Positions 44,801 to 56,400 are shown, numbered from the stretch's first letter. The stretch is 64,000 nt of DNA from Furcasterigmium furcatum (GCA_001599815.1 BCIA01000005.1:661088-725087); one strand, 5' to 3'. Notes: generated from the sequence alone by a model not told the origin. Program-made: numbers and translations.

Positions 44801-45697
44801 GCACTGGTGCCGGCAGGAGCAATCGACCAACTATTCGCAACAATTTCGGCAACTGCTTTCAGGGCCGACGGCAGGATCGTGGCGTTGGGACATCTCAAAG
44901 GTGACAAAGTATCCATCTGGGATTCCGTCCAAGGCTCATGTCTCCAGGAGGTTTCTTGCGACCTGGGCACCATCGTCACGATAGCATTCTCGCCAGACGG
45001 TGTTGCAATGGCTGCGGCGTCCTGGGATGGAGTTTCCGTCTGGAATTTAGTTGACGGTTATTTCATTGAACAGCTACCGAGCTTGAACGGCGTCAATCCC
45101 GTTGCTTTCTCGCCAGACAGCACACAAATAGCCACAGGGTCGAAAGACACCTCACTGAGAATCTGGGACAGGAGAACGGGCCATTGTCTAAACATCTTGA
45201 GGACGCCCAAAGACGAGCCCGTTGCAGCTGTGGTCTTCTCACCCGACGGGAAGCAAGTGGCGGCATCGAGCATATACCGGACCCGGAGGGCTTGGATATG
45301 GGCGCTCGAGACAGGCACACTCCTCCGTACACTGGAGGGCTACGGGACAGTAATCTCCTGGGATCATGCAGGGCTCCGGCCAGAACGTGGAATCATTTCT
45401 CGGCAGGGCGAATCTTTCGACGCGGCGTTTCTTGGTGCTGGATTTGATCCGAGTGGAAATTGGATCATGAGATACGGTCAGCGTGTGCTTCGAGTCCCAA
45501 GGGACTATTCTCCACGGCACTCAAAAGCGTCAAAGGATTTCCTCATTTGGGAATGTGGTTCTGGGCGACAGGTTGCTCTGTTATACTCTCGAGACTCCCC
45601 CGGTGGTGAGTCGACGGTCGCGCGCCTGGCGCCAGACAGAACCCACGACCGGCCAAGTTCACGGCCGTTCGCCCGTTCGCGAATGCAGTTCCGCTAA
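41813..45697 (+). CDS. NACHT-WD40 NOD-like receptor with N-terminal amyloid-like motif
   Basis: Exons 41813-41903, 41965-43476 and 43533-45697 give 1255 residues. It is an intracellular STAND receptor. Residues 11-27 (GQGIHHSGPGDFSVRGN) are the putative amyloid motif, encoded alone in exon 1. Then a NACHT NTPase: the P-loop is GHPGKGKTML at about 90-99, Walker B is ILIIDALDECEKD at about 195, followed by WIVSSRPWPNI. A helical linker runs to about 590. The rest is WD40: about 13 units recognisable by WD-like dipeptides (RIWDTETGECL, VLWDAVTGTQL, RIWDPSTGACV, RIWDRRTGHCL and others). The repeats are diverged, not the near-identical arrays of fast-evolving het genes. No effector domain is fused N-terminally, which fits activation of a separate effector. 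Intron 2 was placed with the acceptor CCGCAG, which alone restores frame. The gene is divergent from the PNP-fold gene. Confidence 0.88.
41843..41893 (+). other. amyloid-signalling-like motif, receptor copy
   Basis: It encodes residues 11-27 of the NLR and lies entirely in the 91-nt first exon, which ends 10 bases later. Confidence 0.55.
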
Positions 45698-46020
45698 GGG
45701 ACTCGGATATCTAGACGAAGGAGGGAAGGGGATGGAGGAATTGCATACTAATAGCTAAGTTATGCATAGCAACCCTAAGCTCATCCACACTCGTCGTGCT
45801 ATGATATCCTATGGCCAGCTACTAGCACAAGGCCCTCACACAATTCTACACCTCATGGTAATCCATGTGCACCCTACGCTCATCTTTGGAAAAGCTAGGT
45901 AAGTAGAATGGATGAATATGTTGTATTATATAATTATCTGACAGGCCGCCAGCATCTAACCGGCAGCCTCAGCCAGGCCACACCCGCCCTCGTTTTCAAC
46001 CCTCATCCCCGTCGGGGCGC
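45698..46020. other. convergent spacer
   Basis: 3' ends of the NLR and the Cys-rich surface protein. No gene is seen. Confidence 0.4.
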
Positions 46021-47062
46021 CTACCGGTACTGTCTCTGCGCGGTAGACTCGTCGGCGGCAAGCTCGACCCTCGGGCCGTGCTGCTCCACGCCGTCGATCT
46101 CCGACACGGGGAACAGCGGCGCCGCGTTCGGGTCCGTCGCGTTGCTCATCGCGGACATCTGGCTGAGGTGCCGCTGGTGCGGGCTGAGGTAGCTGTTGTC
46201 CGTGTCGGACATCTGCGAGTAGATGGACTGGGGGTGGCCGGACATGAGGGGCGGCGACTGCTGGGAGGGGTGCATCTGGTGCGGGTGCGAGTAGTGTGCG
46301 TACTGCTTGGGGAAGTCGGGCGACGTTGGCGTGTTGTGATATGAGTGTGGGATGGCGGTGGTGGCGGCGCTCATGTGTGAGTCTGGGGCGCATGTCAGTC
46401 ATGTGAATGAGTAAAGATGACGGGCTGCTTGACTTACTCCTAAAGCTGGGATGTCCTGGGCTGGAAGGCATGTCGTCCTGGTAGACCATCTCGGGGTGAT
46501 GAGCCTCATTGCTCTTCCTTACTCGTCTCCTGTAAAGCCACAGGAGGACGCCGACGAGGAGGAGAGCGGTCACACCTCCGACGGCGATGCCGGCGATGGC
46601 ACCGGTTGATAGTGCAGCCGAGGGCTCTGGATCTGATGATGGTGAGGGTGTTGAAGATGAAGTCGGAGAGCTCGTGGCGCTGCTGCTCGCCGCGGGGGGC
46701 AGAAATGCAAGCCGGTTGTCCTCCTTTGAAGACAAGACGGCCGGGATGAGGTGGTCTCTCGGGCACCCGTCTCCGCAGGGCACGCTCGCGCAGCAGCCCA
46801 TGAAGGGCGGCGAGTTGTCGCGGCATGTGTACCACACCCGCTCTGCCCTGCCGTCGTCGCAGCTCTGCTCTGGTAAGCTCGCGTAGCGGTCCGCTGAGAA
46901 TGACGACTCCCTCAGGTCGCCGCGCGGGCAGTTGCCGCTGCCGTCGGCGCACGGGTCTGAGGTGCAGCATCCGATGAATTCTGTCGAGTTGCCGCCGCAC
47001 ACGTAGAAGTTTCCTCCGCTGGGGCACGAGAGGCCCAGGTTTCTGATGTGGTCTTCGGACAT
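46021..47062 (-). CDS. cysteine-rich single-pass membrane protein, hypothetical
   Basis: Exons 47062-46438 and 46382-46021 (minus strand) give 328 residues. Two similar cysteine-rich units of about 45 residues lie at the N-terminus (ending EFIGCCTSDPC and PFMGCCASVPC). A Ser/Thr/Pro-rich stalk, a membrane helix at about 153-178 (GAIAGIAVGGVTALLLVGVL) with a following LYRRRVRK stop-transfer, and a His/Ser/Pro-rich cytosolic tail follow. The layout is that of fungal surface sensors of the WSC/Mid2 type, though the Cys units are not a WSC domain I can name. No signal peptide precedes the first unit and the upstream sequence offers none, so export would depend on the internal helix. The internal duplication of the Cys unit is visible directly. 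Confidence 0.75.
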
Positions 47063-48901
47063 GGTGGACGCCTGACGCCTCCGCGTTCGGGGTGTATCCT
47101 CCTCGAGTCTTCAGGTGCTCAGTGACTGGATGTCGTCGGCTGGTCTCACGAGCAAGCGAGCAAGGGCCGTGTAGTGAATTTCGAAAGTTGTCACTCACGA
47201 CGGTTGGTGGGTGAGTCGCTGAGGAATGTGCAGCGGGGACCCGATGGTTGCGTGGTGCCGTGAGACGGACGCAGGTATATGAGGAATGTGGACAAGGCGG
47301 AGCAATCTGAGCAGCGCAGCTTTGGGGGCCGCCGGTGAGTCGGATCCTCGCAACCTCGCCAGTCAGATTGATACGCGATGCTGATCTCGAGGGCTCAAGG
47401 GTGGCAGTACCCGGCTCGGGGATCTGCAGTCGACTTGGCTGCAGCGAGCAGCAAGCACCAACGGGCAGAGTCCGGTCGTGCAACCAACCCACGGGGAGAG
47501 CGAGGGAGCAATACGGGGCGAGGAAGAATTGGAAGTCTGCAAGTGGCGCCTCCCTGCATGGGTGGGTGATATTCCGCGGTGGACGTGGCCTGCCTCACCC
47601 ATGATCAACCTGGGAGAGAGAGCAGGGGAGGACGACATGATGCTTGCAGGTGTCAGCATCATGCCCCCAACGAGAAATTGCTCTATGATGATGCACCAGC
47701 CTGTCGTGATCCCTCAGGCCCGTTCTCGGCCTTCTGCCCCATGGCTCGTCCATTCGATCTGTCCCGTCATGCCGCTGTCTTCTCGACGTACGCGGAAGTC
47801 TGGTGAGCGCCTCTGACGGTGTTGACTTGGGATGATGATGGAGGAAGAAACTAACAACTTCAGTTGGGCTGCCCAGTGGTGGCTGGAATGCACAAGCCGA
47901 CGCTAAGCTCCACTAATGCCGGATGAACCCCTAAAATAGCCAGTGAAATCTGGGGCTGAGATCTCACTCTAGCAGGGCTGTGCCTCGTTTGCGGCGGCGG
48001 TCAGCAATAATCCATGGATGCTGACAAGGGTGGTGGTGCCAGTGCCAGGGATGCCCTCATCAGCTTAGCCTTCCTCCCAACCGAAGTCTCGATGAGAATC
48101 CCAACTGCTCGGGTTACGGGTTCCTGTTTTCCGCAGAGCCTCGGAGGCTAATGCTCACGCTGAGGATGGAACCAGCCAAGGTACGACTGAAAATAATCAA
48201 CAGCGATGGATTCTATCCACACAAACCATGAGGCCAAGTACTCAGGATCTGTCTTGGCTTGGAGTGTTTGGCCGCTTGGCGATTCCGTCCAGTCCAGTCC
48301 TCCAGCCCGATCTGAGGCACATTCAATAAGACTGCGAGGAGCCCTGCTCGTGACATGGCGGCCGCTTTCGATATCCACACCCAAAATATCTACCCTTCTT
48401 ACCGGCGGTGCACCGTCCTCGCATCGTGCTCAGGACCCCCGAACTTCGGAGGAATCAATCCTTCGCGATCACCGTGTCGCCGGGCCCTTCCCATACTCCG
48501 CTAGACCGGATCAGACATTGCTCCCAGGGACAGACTCCCCGTCTCCTCGAGGACTTTGCTAATTACTATTCAAAAAGGGTCAAGCCGCACGACGGACCTG
48601 AGGTGGGAGGAGGGAGCACGCCCAAGCCCAAGCTGGCCCGTTTCACGGAGGTCCGGACGCAATGACGCTCAGCCGCGGCCTCTCCACGGGCATCCGAACG
48701 AAACTCTCGGACGGGCAGAAAATTCGGTGACCGTGACGAGAAGTAGGCAGATAGCTAAGCTTGAATAAATAGATTCTTTTGCCCGGCGTCAATTGGATTG
48801 GAAGGCATTCAATCACACCCGTCGCAACCAACAGCCATCACCAGTACTACATTCTCCCCGCTTCCTCCCATCCCATCCCATCACCACAACCATCCGCCAG
48901 A
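47063..48901. other. gene-poor interval, 1.8 kb
   Basis: Divergent upstream region of the Cys-rich protein and the melanin reductase. TTGAATAAATAGATTC near 48765 may serve as the reductase core promoter. No gene is supported. Confidence 0.45.
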
Positions 48902-49800
48902 ATGCCCGGAACTCTCAACGGCGCGCCTGTCGACTACACCCGGATTCCCGGTCCCCTGGGCATGGCATCCGCCTCCCTAGACGGCAAGGTGGCGCTGGTC
49001 ACCGGCGCAGGTTCGTCCAAAACCAGGTCCCCTCCGAGAAAACACCACTAACACCATTCCCAGGCCGAGGCATCGGGCGCGAGATGGCCCTCGAGCTCGG
49101 CCGCCGCGGCGCCAAGGTCATCGTCAACTACGCCAACAGCTCCGAGTTCGCCGAGGAGGTCGTCGCCGCCATCAAAAAGTCCGGCTCCGACGCCGTCTCC
49201 GTCCAGGCCAACGTCTCCTCCGTCCCCGAGATCGTCTCCCTCTTCGACGCCGCCGTCAAGGCCTTCGGCAAGCTCGACATCGTCTGCTCCAACAGCGGCG
49301 TCGTCTCCTTCGGCCACGTCAAGGACGTCACCGAGGAGGAGTTCGACCGAGTCTTTGACATCAACACAAAGGGCCAGTTCTTCGTCGCCCGCGAGGCATA
49401 CAAGCACCTCGAGGTCGGCGGCCGCCTCATCCTCATGGGCTCCATCACCGGCCAGGCCAAGGCCGTGCCCCGGCACGCCGTCTACTCGGGCTCGAAGGGC
49501 ACCATCGAGACCTTCGTGCGCTGCATGGCCGTCGACTTTGGCGACAAGAAGATCACAGTCAACGCCGTCGCGCCCGGCGGCATCCGGACGGACATGTACC
49601 ACGCCGTCTGCCGCGAGTACATCCCCGGCGGCGACACGCTGAACAACGAGGAGGTCGACGAGTATGCCGCTGGCTGGTCGCCGCTGCACCGCGTCGGCCT
49701 GCCGATCGACATTGCCCGTGTCGTCTGCTTCCTCGCGTCGCAGGACGGCGAGTGGATCAACGGCAAGGTCCTCGGCATCGACGGCGCTGCTTGCATGTAG
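48902..49800 (+). CDS. THR1: 1,3,8-trihydroxynaphthalene reductase (DHN-melanin)
   Basis: Exons 48902-49010 and 49064-49800 give 281 residues. It is an NADPH-dependent short-chain dehydrogenase reducing trihydroxynaphthalene to vermelone in melanin synthesis (BUF1/THR1/BRN1 group). The cofactor loop TGAGRGIGREMALELGRRGA spans the intron. The catalytic block is SITGQAKAVPRHAVYSGSKG with the Ser-Tyr-Lys triad. The substrate-side loop is GGIRTDMYHAVCREYIPGG. The C-terminus GIDGAACM matches the trihydroxy- rather than the tetrahydroxynaphthalene reductases as I remember them. Length agrees with the family (about 280). The donor is GTTCGT, less common, and the intron is 53 nt. No polyketide synthase, scytalone dehydratase or CMR1-type regulator is in the window. 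Confidence 0.9.
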
Positions 49801-50091
49801 ATAGACTTCATGACATTGAGATAGAGTGTAATCAATTCATTTGTTGCTTGAGAGCGCCCGTTCCCCGTTCAATTCGTTGGACTCTGAGGAGTTGTAGCTC
49901 CATCTTGCCCTCCACTCCCCTCCATGAACTCCGACATCTCTCGCACCCATCCCTTTCAAAGATTTTTTGATGCTTTCTTGCCGATAGTGCCGTGTAGCTC
50001 CAGAGAATTCTGCGCGACATCTCATCGCAACCATCTCCCACCATGTGATGTGACATCGACATCTCCCATGAGCAGCCCCATCCATCCACGA

Positions 50092-51438
50092 TCAATACCG
50101 ACCATGACCTTCCCTCGGGGCAGAATTGGCTTCAAGGAAAAGGTCCTTGGCGAAAGACTTGAACTTCTCCAGAGAATACGCCTCGCTTCCAAGCCTGGGG
50201 CGAAAAGCCTCCTGGTCGCCGCGCTGCTGAGTTTGTCCCTCCGTGTCTGCAGGAGCAGCACCGAGCCGGGTGATGTTCGGAGCAGATGGTGTTGAATTCG
50301 GGCGAAAAGCAGGCGAGGCAGACCGCGAGTACCTGTACGAAGCCTTCGGCCCGTCGTATGAGGGGTCCGTCGTCGTGCCCCTGAGGAGACCTGTGCCTCC
50401 GGGCCTGGTAGAGACGAAGCGCTGCTGCTGGGGCCAGCCTACGGGCTGACAAGCGACCTGGGTATCGCGTTGCATGTTGCTGATGACTCGCTGATCCGTC
50501 GAGTCGGGGCTGGGGAAGTCAACAGCTTTCGATCTTTGGGGTGGAGTGTCCTTCGGTGGCGGGATGGGTCGGCGGTTGGGAGGGCTCAGCAGGGCACTTC
50601 TTCCCCTTTCGGGACCTGGATGGTGTTGCTCGCTCATCCTGCCCCGCCCATTGTGAGAGGCAGCTCTATTCCGACCAGGGAGCTGCTGGTTGTAGTCGTG
50701 GGAGGGGATTTGTAGAGTTGAGCTTCGCGGCCGGTTGTAAGCAGTGACGTCCGGCTCTTCTTGTACGCGGTCGTCCGAGGCCCCCGCCGAGCTGGAGGCG
50801 AATCTGTATGGCTTCTCGTGGTACGGGTTTCGGTCATATTCAGGCCTTGAATACGCGGTGACTTGGGTGGAAAGCCTGCGCTCCTCGGCCGTATTGTCCA
50901 CATGTATCTCTGTGGTGTCGAAATCGTTGCGCCTCGTGAAGAAACCTTTGATACTGCTAAAATATTCCACGACCGTGTTCACGACAACTTCGACCTTGGT
51001 GGGTGTATCGCTGAGCCGAAGGCCACGAAGGCCGCCAACCTCTGACAAGCGACGTCCCGCCTCCCCATCCGAGTTTTTGTATCCGTGTCTCCTGTTGCCG
51101 ACCACAGCGGGCAGCTTGCTGCGTAGGCACACCCAGCAAGAAGCCATGCTCAAAAGGGAAAAGAGAATGAACGTGGTGACGGCGAAACCGAAGACAACCT
51201 CGGGAGGGAAGTAGTCGGTGTGGAGATACGAGACGAGGGTGAAGACGAACGAGAAGATGCTTGCGACCACGAGCAGGGAGATTATGAAGGGAATGCAAAC
51301 TCGGGTGTTTGATTTGGGCGCGGACGGCTTTCCGACAGGACGGAATTGAGGGGACTTGAGAGGGGCGAAGTCCATGTTGGCGACGGTCTCAAAGGAGGCC
51401 CTGGGGGGTCGAAGATTGGGGTTGTGATAGTGTGACAT
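50092..51438 (-). CDS. two-helix membrane protein with long disordered tail, hypothetical
   Basis: A single-exon 448-residue protein. After a 45-residue basic N-tail there are two membrane helices at about 47-70 (VCIPFIISLLVVASIFSFVF) and 80-103 (FGFAVTTFILFSLLSMAS), then an Arg/Pro/Ser-rich disordered region to the end with repeated V(T)AYxRP elements (TAYSRPEYDRN, TAYNRPRSS). I do not recognise the family. Both termini are probably cytosolic. It is convergent with the melanin reductase. Confidence 0.6.
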   Translation of the reverse strand: MSHYHNPNLRPPRASFETVANMDFAPLKSPQFRPVGKPSAPKSNTRVCIPFIISLLVVASIFSFVFTLVSYLHTDYFPPEVVFGFAVTTFILFSLLSMASCWVCLRSKLPAVVGNRRHGYKNSDGEAGRRLSEVGGLRGLRLSDTPTKVEVVVNTVVEYFSSIKGFFTRRNDFDTTEIHVDNTAEERRLSTQVTAYSRPEYDRNPYHEKPYRFASSSAGASDDRVQEEPDVTAYNRPRSSTLQIPSHDYNQQLPGRNRAASHNGRGRMSEQHHPGPERGRSALLSPPNRRPIPPPKDTPPQRSKAVDFPSPDSTDQRVISNMQRDTQVACQPVGWPQQQRFVSTRPGGTGLLRGTTTDPSYDGPKASYRYSRSASPAFRPNSTPSAPNITRLGAAPADTEGQTQQRGDQEAFRPRLGSEAYSLEKFKSFAKDLFLEANSAPREGHGRY

Positions 51439-52275
51439 TATTCAAGATTGAGAGTGATGAAGGTGTGAAAGTTGATAGTTGTGTATTGATGATGTATTCT
51501 GGTGACTCAAGCATCAGACAGGAAGCCAGAAGCCGAAGCCACTCTATATATCGTCGTCGTCTTCGGGGGCATTTTCATTGCCATTCTGCGTGAGACTGCC
51601 CTGGACTGATGCCATAATGAGAAGTGTTTGAGAGATTGAGTCAAGTCTGATCGTAGTCAAAAGCTTCTGCATATTCCAGTCAGAATTGACACAGAAGTTC
51701 TGCAGGAAGACCTGTTGAGACATCCATGGATTAGAGACTGGTTGACTCGGAAGCCAGGCATGTCCAATGCGAATGAAACAGAGTTGCTTGGAGATTCCAA
51801 ATTCCAGATCAGATCCCAAAAGGCAAAGAAATCAAAGAAATCAAAGAAGCCTTTCACTCTGCGTGAGACCAACATCTGAGTACTCGGAGACTCACTGCAT
51901 GTGGACAGTCCAGTTGGACTCAGGGGCTGAGAGAACAACTGAAGTGCACCCAGTCTCACCGAACCACCGGAAAATAGGAATACCTTCCGCCTATCAGTCT
52001 CAGGGCTAGCCTCGCGCAGTAAAAGTTAGCCAAAAGGTATCCATCTTCCGCCCCGCCCCCACTACGACCAAATTTTGCCCCTCCTCAAGTTCGATAGCTT
52101 CAGCATCGTCCATCGTCCATCGGATCTCAACTCAGCAAGCCAAAGCTGCATCTCACACACACCCACGGCCAGGATCCATCGCCGCCTCCCGCCATCGCAG
52201 GGAGAGGCCGGCCGCGACCGACGCCCATACATCTATCTGTGTCTCACCGCACCGTCCCACCGCCCACCGCCCACC
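51439..52275. other. divergent spacer, 0.84 kb
   Basis: It contains a purine-rich direct repeat (AAAGAAATC in tandem) near 51823-51845. A 91-codon minus-strand frame ending in an acidic run (51544-51819) is not convincing. It is otherwise the promoter of the CCDC25 gene, with a pyrimidine-rich leader at 52130-52275. Confidence 0.4.
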
Positions 52276-53272
52276 ATGGTCTACTACTTCACCTCGACGG
52301 TAGTCGATCCGTCCGCCCATATCTACGTCGGCAAGGACAAGTTCGAGAGTACGCGGCCTCCCTTTGTTACATGCGAAAAAGAAAGGGGTGCCTGGTGTCT
52401 GACGCAGCCGTGCAGATGAGGAACTGATCAAGTACGGCTGGGAGGAGGATGTCTGGTATGCCCCAGCTCAATGCCCGTGAGAGCCTCATTCACCGACTGA
52501 CATCCTCTTCTAGGGTATGCATGAGGCTTCCACACCGTGGACTGTTCCAACCCACTGACGAGACACAAAGTTCCACGTAGACAAGCTCTCCAGCGCTCAC
52601 ATCTACCTCCGCCTGCCAGAGGGCGGCGAATGGGACTCGATCGACCCAGACCTCCTCGTCGACCTGGCCCAGCTGACCAAAGCCAACTCTATTGAGGGTG
52701 CGTCCGGCCCTCTCCACCACGCGTCTCGCCACTGACCCATCCGTGCCCCAGGAAACAAGAAGGACAACATCACTATCATCTACACCCCCTGGTCCAACCT
52801 CAAGAAGGACGGCAGCATGGACGTCGGCCAGGTCTCCTTCAAAGACCCGCGAAAGGTCCGCCACCCACGAGCCCAGCCCACGCCCCCATCCCCCCCTCTG
52901 ACACACACCGCAGGTCAAGCGCATCCTCATCCCGCAGCGGGAGAACCCCATCGTCAACCGTCTCAACAAGACAAAGGTGGAGCGCAAGCCTGACTTCAAG
53001 CAGGAGCGTGAGGACCGCCTCAAGGAGCTCCGCCGCCGCGACCAGGCCGCGCAGCTCATCAGGGTCAGTACCTCCCGGCCACTATTGACTCTATCTACCC
53101 CGACATGATCTGACACACCCCCCAGAAGAAGGAGGAGGCGCGCGTCATGCAGGAGCGCAAGGAGAAGAAGTGGCAAAAGGACCACGCCTACGACGAGCTC
53201 TTCAGCGAGGAGAACCTCGAGGGCTCGAGCAACCAGAACCGCAACGAGGACTGGGAGGACGACTTCATGTAA
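52276..53272 (+). CDS. CCDC25/Jlp2-type NFACT-R protein, with an apparent 1-nt exon
   Basis: Exons 52276-52348, 52416-52455, 52514 (a single G), 52571-52697, 52752-52855, 52914-53063 and 53126-53272 give 213 residues. It is an orthologue of human CCDC25 and yeast Jlp2: an NFACT-R (DUF814) domain with MVYYFTSTVVDPSAHIYVGK, NEELIKYGWEEDVWFHVDKL, LRLPEGGEWDSI and YTPWSNLKKDGSMDVGQVSF, then a Lys/Glu coiled coil ending DWEDDFM. The family is linked to RNA/ribosome-associated quality control folds, and the human protein binds extracellular DNA; the role here is unknown. Between DVW and FHVD two complete introns (GTATGC...CTAG and GTATGC...AAAG, each with a CTGAC branch site) are separated by one base. 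That base is needed to complete the Trp codon. Introns 5 and 6 use GTCCGC and GTCAGT donors. Confidence 0.88.
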
Positions 53273-53431
53273 GCAGCAGCGCGGGGAGGCTCAAAATCGG
53301 CGTGAAGCATCAATTCATTCAAATTCTATCAAATTGGGGGGTATCGCATCAAAGTTGTGACATGTCGTCCCGGCCGGCCGCCGTGGAAACTCATGACCAA
53401 TCTATACCATCAAAAGTACGCCCGTACGGAG

Positions 53432-56400
53432 TCACCGACACGTGCCGAATGCCCGGTCACCCCCTCCCAGATCCAACGACTCCATCCTGCCCGCCAGCGG
53501 ATGATCCCATTTGTCCTCGTCCGCGGGGTACATCATCGGCGAGCTCCCGAGCTCCTCCACAGCGGAAGAACCTCTCACTCGGCAGGTCGCGCTCGCGGCC
53601 TCGCCGCCGGGCAGCCTGACATCGGCCTCCAGAGTCTCGGAGATATCCTTCAGCAGAACGTCCATGGGGCAGATGTACGCCACCCGCTTCCTGTCGCTCC
53701 ACGCCAACACGTGGCCGCACACGCGGCCGCGCCCTCTCTCGACGACCCAGGCTCCCGAGTCGCCGGGGATACCCATCGGCAGCATTTTCGCGTCGCCCTC
53801 ACCACGAACGGCGCCGGGCAAGGACGGGTGGCTGCTCACGACCCACGTGTCGCTGGGCGAGGCGCGCCCGAAGATCTTGATGCTCGCCCTCGCTGGGAGG
53901 ATCTGCCCCGTCTGCAGGCCGCTCGTGCGGGCAATGCACTGAACCTGCATCCCCGGAAAGTCAGAAGATGGGGCAACGGATGTGGGATGTAGGTCCGCAC
54001 CGTCGTCCGGATGAAGCTTTGCTGCGGCGGCCTGACGCGGCGACGTCGAGGCGGGCCTGGGCTGCGGGATGGAATTGTCGTCGGGCAGGCGGTGATCTTG
54101 GAACTCAAACAGCGCCCAGTCAATCTCGTGGACGAGCCCGTTCTGCTCTCGGCGACGGATGCCGCTCGAGGCATAGATCTCGCCGAGTCCGAATGTCGCG
54201 AGGTGATCCTCGTCGGCCGTTTCCACCGAGGGGTAGAAGTCCTCGTCAACATCGTCCATAGCGGGCTGCGTCACGATGTACCCCTCCCCAAGGCCAGGCT
54301 CGATCCCGGGAATATCTCCGGGCTCTTGGAAGTCGCCGTCCTCGCTTTCGTCGTCCGACAGGTCGCTTGTAATATCTGTTTCCGAAAAGCCGTCCGAGTC
54401 TGAGTCTGAGAACTCGGCCGAGAAGTCTTCTGAGCCGCTGGTATAATCAGTCGAGTCGGCATAGAACGCTTGCAACGCGGAGTCGTCAGGCCTCGCCATG
54501 CTGCGCATTGTGGGTTCAGGCTCCTTGGCCGAGCCCTGCATCTGCTCTTGGTCATCGAGCATGTGATGAACCGTCATTCCGTAGGGCTTTTCGTCGACGA
54601 TGACAAGGCCACCAAAGCTGACCGGCGGCAAATGGCGGTCACCGATCCAGGCCCCGATGCTTGCGCCATTGTGCGGGCGTTCCTGCCAGTCGGGATTGGC
54701 AGCCTTGGGGGGCAAGTCCGAGCCCTCGCCTGGTGTAGCGTTCGATCTGCGGTTACCACCGCTCTGCTTCCGCGAGCGGAGGACCTGTCCCTTGCAGACC
54801 TTGAGACTGAAGTCGGAGCCGGCGTCGAAAAACACGCCAAGCTTCCGCATGAGGATGGCCTTCACTTTACCCACAGAAGTGCAGACGACCAGGACCGTGG
54901 GCCTGGCCTTCTGAGGTGAAGGGCCGACTGGTTGCAAGGAGATCTCGACCGTCTCGGGGTGCTTCCGGTAGAAGTGTCGCAGGGCCTGGTTCACCTGCGG
55001 CATGATGATTTCGTTCCATTGCTCAATGAGCTCTGGTGGGATAGGAATGTGCGGGTAGAGGCGTGTTTTGTTTGAGCTCTTGCTCGGAGCATCAGTGGTT
55101 ATTTGGGGCGTAACATCAGTTTCTGTCCTGAAGAGTGTGGCATCCTTCACATCAAGACTCCGTGTTGCCGGCGGGGTGATCGGCTTGATGTCTGGGGACT
55201 CGAAAGCGGGTTCCGGCGCGGCGGCGGCCGGAGCAGGAGGTGCCCTGGCCTTGGGGACGATTGATGCATCGCCCAGATCCTGACTTAACCGCTCATCAAG
55301 GCCGCTGACACCGTCGAGAATGCAGCAGGCTTCCAGGTACCGGCTTGCCCGGGTTTGCACGCTCGACAAGAGGGCCTCACCGGAAGACTTGCCGGCCAAT
55401 TCTTGATCGACAGCATCCCAGCAAGCCTGGACCGCTTTCATGTACAGGGTACCACACCTAATGGCGAGCTGTTCAAGGATCGATTCAGGGATAGAAGGCG
55501 ACGTTGGGTCGGGAACAAGGTTCTCGAGCTTCGTCCACAGCCCAATGGAAACCAAGACCATGGCCAGAGAGTAGAGGTCGAGGATCCTCGTGTCGGTTTC
55601 GTCGCTGATGGGGCCTCCGGGCACGGTGCGGGGGTCCAGGGGATGCCGGTACAGGGCGAGGAACGGATGCTGGGCATTCTCGGAACCGAGTCCAGGGAAG
55701 AGGTCGAATGAGGAAATTAGGGGGCGACGGATGTCGACCTCAGAGGTTGGTGTACCGGTCACCTCCGTGCTGGCGGTGTTGGAGAATGAGACGTTGTGAT
55801 CGATGAGGTTTCCGTGGGTGACGCCCCTGGCATGCAGGTCGAAGACGGTGTTTGCAAGATTGTTGGCGAGCCTGAACTTTGCCTCCAACCTGGGCTCGAA
55901 GTCAGGACGATTCAGTAGATCGCCGAGCGTGCACAGGTTATTCGTGGCCTTCTGTGCGTTGTTCTTGAACGACACGGCGTTGAAGTTCGGTGGGAACTGG
56001 TAAACGAGGCCCAGGCGCGAATGCTCAAAGTCCTCAAAGTAACCAAGAAGCCGGGGGAGACCGATCCAAGTTCCTGGTGACCTCCTCGAGTCTTCATGGA
56101 GCCCGGCAGAGAGCCTCTCGAAGCGTGTCATCGGGGGCGTGATGCCGGTGGTGGAGTATATAGGGTCGAACTGCGCGAACTCGAGCAGGAGCGGTGCCCA
56201 GGTCTGACGTCCGATGCGTTGAACGAGGTTGGTCCAGGCTTGTTTGTTCATGAAGATGACATCCCTCGATGCCGAGATGAGGTCCACGTTGGTCGGCTCT
56301 GTGCCCATGGAGCGTAGGCTTGTCAGGGTCGAAGGGTCGATCTGTTGGGGGGTCTGGATGCGGGTGGACTCGAAGGAGCGCGACTCTTCCAGCGGCGGTG

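Noticed and set aside
51544..51819. 91-codon minus-strand frame with acidic end
   Set aside because: No domain, poor start context and no splice support.
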